Assembly: GCA_022844125.1 (NCBI GenBank)
Contig: JALHMI010000015.1
Span: 62,001 to 126,000 of the forward strand
Reading direction: 5' to 3'
Length of the DNA: 64,000 nucleotides
Origin: Pirellulales bacterium
Lineage (GTDB): Bacteria; Planctomycetota; Planctomycetia; Pirellulales; PALSA-1355
In this document: piece after piece, positions 1 to 9,295 of the stretch
Numbering within the stretch: position 1 is the stretch's first letter
How the letters are laid out: every line of letters starts with the position of its first letter
The notes under the pieces: model-generated
The model's input: the letters and a program-made list of their open reading frames with translations, nothing else
What the model was told of the DNA's origin: nothing
The model's database searches: none
Program-made: the position numbers and the translations under genes

Positions 1-3000
1 GCATCGCCAGCCAGTTGCATCTGCTTCTGGCAGAGAAAATACGGCAGCATCACGCGTTGTTCATAGATCTGCGCGAAGTCCGCAGGATTGAAGCGATCGA
101 ACTTCGTGTCATCGCGGAGCGCGGTGAGAAACAGATGCGTAAGGGGTTGTTGTTGCCAGAGCGTTTCCAACTCGGCGACTGCAGCTTCGGTCGAGGTCTC
201 GCGCAGTCGGATGACGGTCGCCCCGCTCGCCGTGATCCGGTTGGCCAGCGCATCAGCCAAGGCGTTGGTTCCTTGAATTGCGACTGCGCCCTTCCAGGTC
301 GGAAACTCGGCAGGCTGCTTTTCCCAAGGGGTGGGGACGATGCGAAGCACGAACCGCACGCTGTCGGGATCGACCGCGGCCGGATCCTGCAAATCGCGAG
401 AAGTTGGCGCTTCCGCTTGTATGAGTGGCGCGGACGGTGCGACGAGTTCTGCCGGATCGCCCGCAGGTGCGCTGGGCAGCAGTGCCCCGATGTGGACGCG
501 CTGGCGAATCGCTCCGCAGTGGATGAGCAGATCGCCGCGGGCGGCATCGACAACCGCCGACAGCTTCAAGGAGCCATTCCCGGGAACTTCGCCCAAAAGT
601 GCGAGTAACTCGCCGGCGTCTTGCGGTTGCCGACCACTGGCGAGGCGAGCGCGGAGCCAATTGAACCGCGTCAGCGAAGCTTCGGGCACAGCCCGCGATG
701 ACGCGCCCAGCACGCAGTGATTTGCGGCGATCACGAGGTCGGCCGCGGGTTGCTCGATGTAGTTGCGGCCGTCGTGTTCTGCCGCGGCAAGGCGTCCGGC
801 CTGCTGATCGCTGAGGCAGGCGGTCCAGCCGCGCGTCGCATGGGCTTGCTGCAAGCCGCGCGAAGCGTGTTCCAGCGAGCCGCTGCGCTGCAGGATGCCA
901 TCGACGCGGACGGCCATGCTGGAAGCGCTGCCGTTCGTGGTGGCCACGGTATCGACTAGTGTGCCGGTTGAAGCAGCCAGTCCATTGCCATTCAAGCCGA
1001 CCAGGCTGCCGATAATCCCGGTAAAGGTGACAGTAGCGCATGCCCAGCCGTGGTCGGGCTCGCGCACCAGGACGAGCGGCGTGAGCATCTCGGCCAGGGC
1101 AGGGGGCAGCGACAGTTCGCCGGACAGGCCATGCAGGACCTGGGTCTTGCCGCCCGAGGTGTTGACGAGCGCAACCTGGGCGGCACTGGCCGCAAAGTCA
1201 GGCAGCACGGCGAGATTCAGCGCGGCCAGGTTGCCGAGCGGCACTTCGACAGCGTCGGCCAGACCGCGCAGCTCTTCGAGCTGCGCCGGCGTGAAGTAAC
1301 GCTCGGGATTGGTGCGCGCCTCAGCCGGAATGGGCAGTTCACCCCAATCGCCGTCGGTCAGATCAGCGATTCGCCTCAGGAGGCGTCGAATTTCCGTTTT
1401 TTTTTCCGCGCCGTGCTGGAAACCCAGCTCATAGGCGCTGCCGCGAACGTGCAGGACGTCGACCTGGGCTGAGCCAGTGGCGGCGATGCCGGCCGCCGAC
1501 GTCTCGGTGGTCGGGGCGTTCGAGGAGGGGGTGGCCGCCGAAGTCGTTATCGGGGCGCCAGCCTTGGTCGGCGCTTTGGCCAGGAAGTTCACGATGTGCC
1601 GCAGCGTCGGGAAGTCGTCGAGCGTCAGGCCGTCGGTCGGCGTGACGTCGAAGTACTCCTGGAGCTCACCGAACATCTGGGCCTTTTTGATGCTGTCGAT
1701 GCCGAGGTCCGCCTCCAGGTCGGCGTCGAGCTCCACGACTTCGGGCGGATAGCCGGTTTGCTCGACGACAAAGTTCACTAGAAAGGCTTCGAGCTCGCCT
1801 GTATCGACGCCGGCCGTGGGCTGTGTGGCGGCTGCTTGGGCGATGGGCTCCGCTTGCGGAGTGGCTACGCTCGCCGTCGGTGCTGGCGCCGGAGCGGGTG
1901 CCGGTGCTTGGGTTGCGGGCAGAGCTTGTGCAGCCGGTTGCGCCGCACTGGCCGCGGTCGTGACCGGAGCGCCTGCTTTCGTCGGCGCTTTGGCCAGGAA
2001 GTTCACGATGTGCCGCAGCGTCGGGAAGTCATCGAGCGTCAGGCCGTCGGTCGGCGTGACGTCGAAATACTCCTGGAGCTCGCCGAACATCTGGGCTTTC
2101 TTGATGCTGTCGATGCCCAGATCGGCTTCCAGGTCCGCATCCAGCTCGACAACTTCCGGCGGATAGCCGGTTTGCTCGACCACGAAGTTCACCAGGAACT
2201 TCTCGAGCTCGGCCATGTCGACGGACGCCGCCGGTTGAGCTGGGGCGGGCGCGACTGCCACTTGCGGCTTGGGCGCACTGGCAACCGGAGCCGGAGCAGG
2301 TGCCGGAGCAGCGGCGATCGGCGCCGGGGCAACAGGCGCTGGTGCCGGCGCTGGTCTTGGCGCGGGGGCGATGGGCGCTGCGACGACCGGCGGAGCAACG
2401 GGAGCCGGAGGAGATGGGGGCTTCGGCGTTGCGGCCGTCTTCGTTGCGGCGGCACGCATCTTCTCGCGGCGGCGGGCCGTTGCATCGAAGTGGAAAATCT
2501 CTCCGTGTTTGCTGGGGGCCGCCACAGTTGCAACCGGTGCGACGGGCTGCTGACCGCGCGGACGATCGAGTGCCCCCGTGCATTCAAGCATTGCCTGGAC
2601 GCGGACGACTTGCTCGATGCCGGGCCGCGAAGGATTGTCGCAGGCGATGCCGGCCAGTTCCTGCGGAGGCAGGATCCGCCGATTGAGCCGGGTGAGTGCC
2701 TGCTGCGGGCCGACTTCAACAAACACGGTCGGGGCCTGTGCGGCGAGCTTGCGCACCAGGTCGGCATAGCGGACGGGTGTCGTCAGGTGGGCCACGAGGT
2801 TGCGGCCGATCTCGCTCGGCTCGCGCACGACGTCGTTGTTCGCCACGCTGTAGGTCGTGACCCGCGGCAGGGCGAACTTCTCTCCGGCGATCGCCCGGTG
2901 GAACATTTCGCCGGCCGGCCGCATGAGCGGCGTGTGGAATGCACTCGGCACCTGCAGCTTGCGCGTTTCGAACAGCGACTGTTGAAGCATCGCCTCGAGT

Positions 3001-6000
3001 TCGGCCAGCGCCGGCAGCGTTCCCCCGACCACGGTCTGATCCGGCGCGTTGTGATTCGCCACATACGCCGGGCCGCTGAGCCGCGGCGTCAGGCTCTCGA
3101 TCATCTCGGGCGTTGCGGTCGTGGCCAGCATGCCGGTCTGTCCACCGGGCTGCGCGTCGATCGATTCACAGCGGCGACGCGTGACGCGAATCGCCTGCTC
3201 AAGATTCCAGGCCCCGGCGGCAAAAAGTGCCGGGTATTCGCCATAGCTGTGACCGGCAACCAGATCGGGCTCGATGCCCCGCTCTCGCAGGGCGGCCAGC
3301 ATCAACACGTCGGCCAGCAGCATCGAGATCTGCGTGGTCCAGACATCTTTGCCCAGCGGCGAGGTTTCATCCCAGGCAAGCGTCGGCCAACTGGGAAAAC
3401 CGAGCCCGCGCATCGTGGCGTCAATTTCGGCCTGTTGGCGAGCTGCGGCCGGAACTTCAGCCACAAGCTGCTTGAGCATGCCCGAGTACTGGGAACCTTG
3501 TCCCGGAAACAGGAACGCGATGCGGGTATTTGGATTGGCTTCGCGATAGAAGATGCCCTGTTGTTCAAGCACGGTCTGCGAAGCCGGGTTGTCGAGTTGC
3601 TTGAGTGCGGTGGCGAGTCGGCTGGTCAACGTCGAGACGTTGTCCGCCACGATCGCCAGTCGGAAGCGGTCGCCGGCGGTGAACTTGCGCTGGCTTGCGG
3701 CAGTAAAGGCGTTGGGATCGCTTTGGGCCGCGGTCGCCCATGCGCGGAGTGCGGCTGGATCGGTAGCGCCGAAGCGACAGATTTGCCACGGCGAAGAAGC
3801 CGCGACCGATGGAGCGGAACTGGCGGCGATTGCCGGCGCTGCTTGAGGCTGCGGAAGCGCGACGACTGGAGCGGGAGCAACGGCCACGGCCGGCGCCGCA
3901 ACGGGAACCGGCGCTGCTTGCGGAGCGCTGGCCGCGGTCGTAACGGACGCTCCGGCTTTCGTCGGCGCCTTGGCCAGGAAGCTGACGATGTGCCGCAGCG
4001 TCGGGAAGTCATCGAGCGTCAAGCCGTCGGTCGGCGTGACGTCGAAGTACTCCTGGAGCTCGCCGAACATCTGAGCCTTCTTGATGCTGTCGATGCCAAG
4101 ATCGGCTTCCAGGTCGGCGTCGAGTTCGACGACTTCCGGCGGATAGCCGGTCTGCTCGACCACGAAGTTCACGAGGAACTTTTCGAGCTCGGCCATGTCG
4201 ACAGATGTCTGGGAGTGATTGGCGGGTTGAGCAGCGACAGGGACGGGAGCAGCTCCATTCTGATAGGCCGCTGCACCATTGAGTGCTGCTGCCGGTGCAG
4301 GAGCAGGCTCCGGATGCGGCGCACCGGCCGTGGTCGTAACGGGCGCTCCGGCTTTCGTCGGAGCCTTGGCCAGGAAGTTCACGATGTGCCGCAGCGTCGG
4401 GAAGTCGTCGAGCGTGAGGCCTTCCGTCGGCGTGACGTCGAAGTACTCCTGTAGTTCGCCGAACATCTGGGCCTTCTTGATGCTGTCGATGCCCAGATCG
4501 GCTTCGAGATCAGCATCGAGCTCGACAACCTCCGGCGGATAGCCGGTCTGCTCGACGACGAAGTTCACCAGGAAGCTTTCGAGCTCGGCCATATCCACAG
4601 ACGAACTGACCGGGGCAGCGGCTGCGACAGGTTGAGCTTGGGGAGCCGCGGCGGCTCCGGGACGTTTTACTTCCACGCGGCTGCCGTATTCGAGCACGGC
4701 GTGATAGGCCAGGCCGCGCGAGCACGTGCCCACCGCAGCGAGGCGACGACCGTCGGCCGTGGTGTAGTCAATCGCGGTCCGAGCAGTCGGCGCTGCGAGC
4801 AGACCATCCTGCTGCTTGATCGCGGTGGCAGGTGTTTGCATGCCGACCGGCGGAGGCAGTTCGCCGTGGCTGACTTCCAGGATCGCCTTGAGCATCGACA
4901 CCAGCGAGCTCGCACCCTGCGTGTTGCCGAGTTGGCCCAGCACCGAGCTGATCATCAGCGGATGCTCGCGTCCATCGCGACCGTGAATGTTGGCGACGGC
5001 CCGAATCTCTTCAGCAGTCGTGGCCGGATCGCTCAGGGCATCGAGTTCCATGACGGCAACATCCGACGGCTTCGCGTTCGGGCCGAATGAACGCTCCATC
5101 GCCAGCTCGAGTGCCTTGCCCCACGAGTTGTGATCGTGAGCAGCGCCGACTCCTCGGAGGATCGCGTGAATGCGGTCGCCGTCGCGCTGGGCATCGGCCA
5201 GCCGCTTGAGCAGCAACACCACGACACCTTCGCCCGGCACGCAGCCGGCGGCCCCGGCATCCAGCGGCGAGCGAGGTGAGCCCTGCGCCAAATCGCCACT
5301 CAGGGCGAGGCTCTCATACATCGGCCAGCCCATCCGACGCTGTCCGGCGGCGCAAATCATCATGTCGCAATCGCGCGCCAGCAGCATGTCGACGCTGATC
5401 GACAGCGCGGCGAGGCCTGACGACTGACCGGCGTCGATCGCGGCGGCGCCGCCCATCAGGTTCCAAGTCTTGCCGATGCGCGAGGCCAGCGAGCTGGTGC
5501 TGAAGCTGCCGGTCTCGTCGATGAGCGCCGGCCAGGCCTTGAGCATGGCTTCGCCATAGTCCTTGCCCGCTTGCTTGGCGCTGTCGACCGTGAAGCCGCG
5601 CTTCGTGAGCAGGGCTTCGATGTGCCGCTCGAGTTCCGGAATTCGCAGCCCGAGTTGCAACTGGAACGAAAAGTCGCCACCGAACTCGGTGCCAACCACA
5701 ACACCGACGTTTTCGCGATTGAAGGGCTTTGCGTCGTAGCCGGCGTCCTTCATCGCCTGATCGCTGGCTTCCAGCAGCATGAACTGCAAGGGATCGGCCT
5801 GCTGGACCTGCTTCGGCGGTACCTTGTGACGCTTCCAGTCGTATTCGAAACCGTGGATGAAGCCGCCCACCAGGCTGTTCGGGTCGGGCGCCGCGCCTTG
5901 AGCCGAGCGAATCGCCACGGCCGGGTTCCAGCGATCGGCCGGAATCGGTCCCTTGGGATCGACGCCGCCCGAAAGCAGATTCCAGAAGGCCGTCGGATTC

Positions 6001-7526
6001 TCGGCGCCAGGGAGTACGCAGCCCAGACCGATGACGGCGATGGCCTGCTCATCGGCAGTGAGCATGTCCTGCGGCGGGCCGGGCATTGCGGCAGCCAGCG
6101 CGCGGCTCGATTCGAGATACTCATCGACCGCCACGTGCATGTTCAATCCGCCAATGCCGAACGCATTGCAGCCCGCGCGGCGCGGCTTGCCATCGGCCCG
6201 CTTGGGCCAGGGCTGGGCGGCAGTTGGCACGTAGACCGGCGAGTTGGCCCAGTCGATGTTCGGATTGATTTCCTTGATGTTGATCGCCGGCGGCACGGTC
6301 TCATTGTTGATCGCGAGCACCGCCTTGATCACGCCCGCGATGCCGGCCGTTTCGAGCGTGTGACCGATGTTGGCCTTCACGCTGGTAATCGGAATCTTCT
6401 TGTCCGGTGGAAACGCCGCGCCGAGGATGCCTTTGAGCGTGTTGAGTTCGGTCGCGTCGCCCAGCTTGGTTGCCGTGGCGTGAGCTTCGACATAGTCGAG
6501 GTCGGCCACCTCGAGGCCATCGCGATAGGCCCGCTCCATCGCCTTGGTCTGACCTTCCTTGCGCGGAGCCCACAGGCTCTTGCCCTTGCCGTCGGACGAG
6601 ACGCCGAGCCCGCGTACCACGGCCAAGACCTTGTCGCCATCGTCGAGGGCGCGCTTGAGCGTTTTCATTACCACCGCGACGTAGCCTTCGCCGACGATCA
6701 GGCCATCCGCATCGGCATCGAACGGACGCGTGCCGGTCGCACTCATGGCCCGCGCGTTCGAGAACAGCACCAGCGAGTCGCTCTTGCAATCCGAGGCGCC
6801 GCCGACGATCGCCATGTCCACACGGCCCAGTTGCAACTGCCGGGCGCCGAGCAACATCGCTTGCAGCGACGATGCGCACGCCGAGTTGATCGCCACGTAC
6901 GGTCCGTTCAGCCCAAACGCCTTGTTGATCGCCCCGGCGACAAGGCTGGCCGAGACGTCGGGCGTTTCAACTGTCGGATGCGGCAGCGGTGCCCGGACGC
7001 GCTGGATGAGTTCGTCGATGACCGCCTGCTGTTCGTGCGGCGGAAGCTGCTGGAAGGCCGGTACCTGCCGCAGAAACTCGGCGGCCTCGGCCATACAGGT
7101 GGAGTAGGTGTGGTCGCCGGCCAGGGTAGTTCCCTGGGCGTGCCCGACGTAAACGCCGGTATTGCGCAGCGGAACGTTGAAGGGATCCATGCCGGCGTGC
7201 TTGAGGGCAGCGGCGGCGACGTCGCACATGATCAGATGCGCGGCATCCACGCTGGCGGCAAGCTTCGGGTCGATCGGCAGTTGGCTCAGGTCGACTGCCC
7301 GGCTGCTGAGGGTCGCGGCCAGTTTCGAGTAGGTCTTTCCGCGAACCCCGACCTCCGGATCGAAGTACATATCCTCGTCGAAACGGTCGGCCGGCATCTC
7401 GGCGACGGCATGCCCGCCACCGACCAGCATTTGCCAGTACTGCTCGAGGTTATCCGCGCCAGGCAGGCGACATGCCATGCCCACGATGGCCAGCGGAATT
7501 TGATGCGGAGAATAGCGGTCGGCCAT
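1..7526 (-). CDS. Large iterative type I PKS / PUFA-synthase-like multidomain synthase (partial, runs off left edge)
   Basis: Open from ATG at 7526 to base 1 without a stop: 2508 codons plus two bases. Domains in order: ketosynthase, residues about 10-460, with active-site Cys217 in NSACASS and both His motifs (EAHATAT and NIGHTLE); a second ketosynthase fold, about 495-910, with Gln701 in place of Cys (DAGQSSG) and no catalytic His; ACP1 (Ser1015) and ACP2 (Ser1147), each in LGIDSIKK; acyltransferase, about 1335-1630, with GHSYGEY (Ser1427) and a PSAFH motif suggesting malonyl use; ACP3 (Ser1807) and ACP4 (Ser1945); a C45/penicillin-acyltransferase-like domain, about 2020-2345; then what looks like the start of a ketoreductase region. 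Ala/Pro-rich linkers join the ACPs. The LGIDSIKK type of ACP and the malonyl-type AT resemble PfaA/HglE secondary-lipid synthases. The product is unknown. No convincing Shine-Dalgarno site precedes the ATG. Later domains lie outside the window. Confidence 0.9.
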   Translation of the reverse strand, partial: MADRYSPHQIPLAIVGMACRLPGADNLEQYWQMLVGGGHAVAEMPADRFDEDMYFDPEVGVRGKTYSKLAATLSSRAVDLSQLPIDPKLAASVDAAHLIMCDVAAAALKHAGMDPFNVPLRNTGVYVGHAQGTTLAGDHTYSTCMAEAAEFLRQVPAFQQLPPHEQQAVIDELIQRVRAPLPHPTVETPDVSASLVAGAINKAFGLNGPYVAINSACASSLQAMLLGARQLQLGRVDMAIVGGASDCKSDSLVLFSNARAMSATGTRPFDADADGLIVGEGYVAVVMKTLKRALDDGDKVLAVVRGLGVSSDGKGKSLWAPRKEGQTKAMERAYRDGLEVADLDYVEAHATATKLGDATELNTLKGILGAAFPPDKKIPITSVKANIGHTLETAGIAGVIKAVLAINNETVPPAINIKEINPNIDWANSPVYVPTAAQPWPKRADGKPRRAGCNAFGIGGLNMHVAVDEYLESSRALAAAMPGPPQDMLTADEQAIAVIGLGCVLPGAENPTAFWNLLSGGVDPKGPIPADRWNPAVAIRSAQGAAPDPNSLVGGFIHGFEYDWKRHKVPPKQVQQADPLQFMLLEASDQAMKDAGYDAKPFNRENVGVVVGTEFGGDFSFQLQLGLRIPELERHIEALLTKRGFTVDSAKQAGKDYGEAMLKAWPALIDETGSFSTSSLASRIGKTWNLMGGAAAIDAGQSSGLAALSISVDMLLARDCDMMICAAGQRRMGWPMYESLALSGDLAQGSPRSPLDAGAAGCVPGEGVVVLLLKRLADAQRDGDRIHAILRGVGAAHDHNSWGKALELAMERSFGPNAKPSDVAVMELDALSDPATTAEEIRAVANIHGRDGREHPLMISSVLGQLGNTQGASSLVSMLKAILEVSHGELPPPVGMQTPATAIKQQDGLLAAPTARTAIDYTTADGRRLAAVGTCSRGLAYHAVLEYGSRVEVKRPGAAAAPQAQPVAAAAPVSSSVDMAELESFLVNFVVEQTGYPPEVVELDADLEADLGIDSIKKAQMFGELQEYFDVTPTEGLTLDDFPTLRHIVNFLAKAPTKAGAPVTTTAGAPHPEPAPAPAAALNGAAAYQNGAAPVPVAAQPANHSQTSVDMAELEKFLVNFVVEQTGYPPEVVELDADLEADLGIDSIKKAQMFGELQEYFDVTPTDGLTLDDFPTLRHIVSFLAKAPTKAGASVTTAASAPQAAPVPVAAPAVAVAPAPVVALPQPQAAPAIAASSAPSVAASSPWQICRFGATDPAALRAWATAAQSDPNAFTAASQRKFTAGDRFRLAIVADNVSTLTSRLATALKQLDNPASQTVLEQQGIFYREANPNTRIAFLFPGQGSQYSGMLKQLVAEVPAAARQQAEIDATMRGLGFPSWPTLAWDETSPLGKDVWTTQISMLLADVLMLAALRERGIEPDLVAGHSYGEYPALFAAGAWNLEQAIRVTRRRCESIDAQPGGQTGMLATTATPEMIESLTPRLSGPAYVANHNAPDQTVVGGTLPALAELEAMLQQSLFETRKLQVPSAFHTPLMRPAGEMFHRAIAGEKFALPRVTTYSVANNDVVREPSEIGRNLVAHLTTPVRYADLVRKLAAQAPTVFVEVGPQQALTRLNRRILPPQELAGIACDNPSRPGIEQVVRVQAMLECTGALDRPRGQQPVAPVATVAAPSKHGEIFHFDATARRREKMRAAATKTAATPKPPSPPAPVAPPVVAAPIAPAPRPAPAPAPVAPAPIAAAPAPAPAPVASAPKPQVAVAPAPAQPAASVDMAELEKFLVNFVVEQTGYPPEVVELDADLEADLGIDSIKKAQMFGELQEYFDVTPTDGLTLDDFPTLRHIVNFLAKAPTKAGAPVTTAASAAQPAAQALPATQAPAPAPAPAPTASVATPQAEPIAQAAATQPTAGVDTGELEAFLVNFVVEQTGYPPEVVELDADLEADLGIDSIKKAQMFGELQEYFDVTPTDGLTLDDFPTLRHIVNFLAKAPTKAGAPITTSAATPSSNAPTTETSAAGIAATGSAQVDVLHVRGSAYELGFQHGAEKKTEIRRLLRRIADLTDGDWGELPIPAEARTNPERYFTPAQLEELRGLADAVEVPLGNLAALNLAVLPDFAASAAQVALVNTSGGKTQVLHGLSGELSLPPALAEMLTPLVLVREPDHGWACATVTFTGIIGSLVGLNGNGLAASTGTLVDTVATTNGSASSMAVRVDGILQRSGSLEHASRGLQQAHATRGWTACLSDQQAGRLAAAEHDGRNYIEQPAADLVIAANHCVLGASSRAVPEASLTRFNWLRARLASGRQPQDAGELLALLGEVPGNGSLKLSAVVDAARGDLLIHCGAIRQRVHIGALLPSAPAGDPAELVAPSAPLIQAEAPTSRDLQDPAAVDPDSVRFVLRIVPTPWEKQPAEFPTWKGAVAIQGTNALADALANRITASGATVIRLRETSTEAAVAELETLWQQQPLTHLFLTALRDDTKFDRFNPADFAQIYEQRVMLPYFLCQKQMQLAGD
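1561..1799 (-). repeat. ACP-encoding repeat copy 4 (ACP4)
   Basis: One of four in-frame, near-identical DNA segments of about 240 bp inside the synthase gene. It encodes ACP4, with phosphopantetheine Ser1945 at bases 1692-1694. The copies differ mainly at third codon positions, which points to recent duplication or gene conversion. Confidence 0.85.
1975..2219 (-). repeat. ACP-encoding repeat copy 3 (ACP3)
   Basis: In-frame repeat encoding ACP3, with Ser1807 at bases 2106-2108. It follows a long Ala/Pro linker that comes after the acyltransferase domain. Confidence 0.85.
3955..4201 (-). repeat. ACP-encoding repeat copy 2 (ACP2)
   Basis: In-frame repeat encoding ACP2, with Ser1147 at bases 4086-4088. 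It lies directly before the linker that leads into the acyltransferase domain. Confidence 0.85.
4351..4594 (-). repeat. ACP-encoding repeat copy 1 (ACP1)
   Basis: In-frame repeat encoding ACP1, with Ser1015 at bases 4482-4484. It follows the inactive ketosynthase-like domain. Confidence 0.85.
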
Positions 7527-7746
7527 GATCGGTGATTCGCCAAATAAGGGTCAGTTGGTTGCGGATTCACCTCCCTGCCAGGCGGCGCTTCATCACCGCG
7601 ACTCGTTCCCTCCCTGGGATAGATTTTCAGTTGGCACGAGCGCTGTTCGCTCACGGCGCTGAAGCGAGCCCGCGCCTGCGCCGCGCGAACGCACTTGTAA
7701 GGCTGGTTGCACCGCAATCGCCCTCGCGGCACAGTTGGTTGTTGCG

Positions 7747-9219
7747 TTAGGCCTTCAACGGTTGGGGTGTTCGGTCTTCCGCCGCACGGGTTGTGATTAC
7801 CTGCTGGAGCGCGGACTTCAATTCGCTAAGTCGCTGCGATGCGCCTTGAACCACCAGGCGTCCGGAGTTAATCGATTCGTCGATCGAAAGTTCACCACTG
7901 GCCAAGGAGCCGAAAGTCGCGGCGCTCAAGTGGAAACCGGCCGCAACGGGCGTCGGTAGCCCGGGCTCGGCGCTCGCGACGCGTCCGCCCGCGATGTGCA
8001 GTTGCCACTGTCCGCCGCCGGCGCCGGTGACTTGCAGGGCCACGGGCGTGGTGCTTCCGTTTGCCGTTAGATTAGCCAGCAGCGGCTGCAGGTGCGCGCC
8101 GACGTTGCAGGCAGCCGCGGGGCGCTCGTGCCGCGGGGCAATGAAGTTTCGCTCCACGGGATAGCGAGAAATGCTCATCAGAACGTCAGCCGTCATCTTC
8201 GGCGATGGCAGGTGTGGCAACGCGGCCCGGGTGTTCGTCAGATCGAACTTCGGATCGTCGCGCCAGTGCGACTGGTAGATCGACATGTACTCGTAGAACA
8301 AGGCTTCGAGGGTCTGCAACTCGGACTCCGAGATCGAAGTCGCCAGTTGCTTGGGATAGTGCTTTTGGATTGCTTCGGCCACAACACGCTGAATCTCGAG
8401 CACGGGCACCGGATCGGCCGAGGCCAGGTGGTAGGTCTTGCCGTGATGTTCGGGTCGCGTGACCAGCGTGACAATCGCCTCGCTGAGCCAGTCCACAGGC
8501 ACGAGGTTCTTGCCTTCGTCCCCCTTCAGCCCAAGCTTCGAGTAGAACCGGTCGTTCATCTGCTCGACAGGTACTCGTCCGGCCATGGTGTGAGCCAGTT
8601 GCAGCGGCAGGTAAAAGCCGTGGAAACTGGTCACGTACCCGCTTTTCGAATCGCCGACGACGCTGGCCGGGCGATAGAAGGTCCGCTGCTCAAGGAAGTC
8701 AGCCGAGCGGATCAACTTCTCGGCGGCGAGCTTGCTTTGTTCGTAGACATTGCCGAGCGTCTGGCCGACGTCGATGTCGCTTTCGAGGATCTGACCCTGT
8801 CGCAGACCGCAGATGTAAGCGGTCGAAACCTGGTGGAAGTGCCGAATGCCGGTCGTGCGGCAGAGCTCCAGCAGGTGTTTGGTCCCCTCGACGTTCGTGC
8901 GGAAGGGTTCGCCGCGCTTGTCCTCGCGGAAGGTCATGCTGGCGGCACAGCTCAGGATGCGATCGCAGTGCGAAGCGATCCAGGATCGCTGGCCGGCGTC
9001 GGGCACCACCTCGTCGAGGCAGAGGTCCCCTTCAATGACAACCGGACGCGGCAAGCAGCGGCCCGCCTGCTGCTCCCAGTAGCCCATGATCCCTTCGAGC
9101 GTGGCAGGACCTTTACCTGGACGGACCATGGCGGCGACGGGGACATCCGCGGCCAACAGGTCGCGCAACAGATGGCGACCCACAAGTCCGGTCGATCCTG
9201 TCAGCAAGATGTACGACAT
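7747..9219 (-). CDS. Thioester reductase (extended SDR) fused to an SCP2-like lipid-binding domain
   Basis: About 490 residues. The first ~365 form an NAD(P)-binding extended SDR of the thioester-reductase/male-sterility type: GSTGLVGRHLL at the N-terminus for the dinucleotide, a serine-tyrosine-lysine set with YEQSK, and substrate-domain motifs further on. The last ~110 residues read like an SCP2 sterol-carrier domain, with alternating hydrophobic strands and a G-L-V-V-Q-G-A turn near the end. Such reductases release ACP-bound acyl chains as aldehydes or alcohols, as in heterocyst glycolipid synthesis, so it probably unloads the neighbouring synthase. I chose the ATG at 9219 because the GSTGLVG motif follows at once and a CGAGGT ribosome-binding site lies just upstream; an open frame extends to 9255. 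A 220-base gap separates it from the synthase. Confidence 0.8.
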   Translation of the reverse strand: MSYILLTGSTGLVGRHLLRDLLAADVPVAAMVRPGKGPATLEGIMGYWEQQAGRCLPRPVVIEGDLCLDEVVPDAGQRSWIASHCDRILSCAASMTFREDKRGEPFRTNVEGTKHLLELCRTTGIRHFHQVSTAYICGLRQGQILESDIDVGQTLGNVYEQSKLAAEKLIRSADFLEQRTFYRPASVVGDSKSGYVTSFHGFYLPLQLAHTMAGRVPVEQMNDRFYSKLGLKGDEGKNLVPVDWLSEAIVTLVTRPEHHGKTYHLASADPVPVLEIQRVVAEAIQKHYPKQLATSISESELQTLEALFYEYMSIYQSHWRDDPKFDLTNTRAALPHLPSPKMTADVLMSISRYPVERNFIAPRHERPAAACNVGAHLQPLLANLTANGSTTPVALQVTGAGGGQWQLHIAGGRVASAEPGLPTPVAAGFHLSAATFGSLASGELSIDESINSGRLVVQGASQRLSELKSALQQVITTRAAEDRTPQPLKA

Positions 9220-9289
9220 AAGACGGCTGAACCTCGTTCGGCAAACGGCTAGCAATCAGTACACAAACGCCGCATGTCGACAGCCACCG

Positions 9290-9295
9290 ATTATA
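9290..9295 (-). promoter_or_regulatory. Possible -10 box (TATAAT) upstream of the thioester reductase
   Basis: A consensus TATAAT on the minus strand lies about 70 bases before the reductase ATG, in the 219-base gap after the MBL gene. No good -35 box sits at the usual distance (nearest candidates match only TTG), so this is weak. Confidence 0.3.

Noticed and set aside
1836-4454. 872-codon open frame on the plus strand
   Set aside because: Antisense to the synthase; its Arg/Gly-rich repeats mirror the four ACP segments and Ala/Pro linkers on the real strand.
5571-7535. 654-codon open frame on the plus strand
   Set aside because: Antisense to the two ketosynthase domains, whose catalytic motifs read cleanly on the minus strand.
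8092-9252. 386-codon open frame on the plus strand
   Set aside because: Shadow of the thioester reductase gene; no motif or ribosome site.
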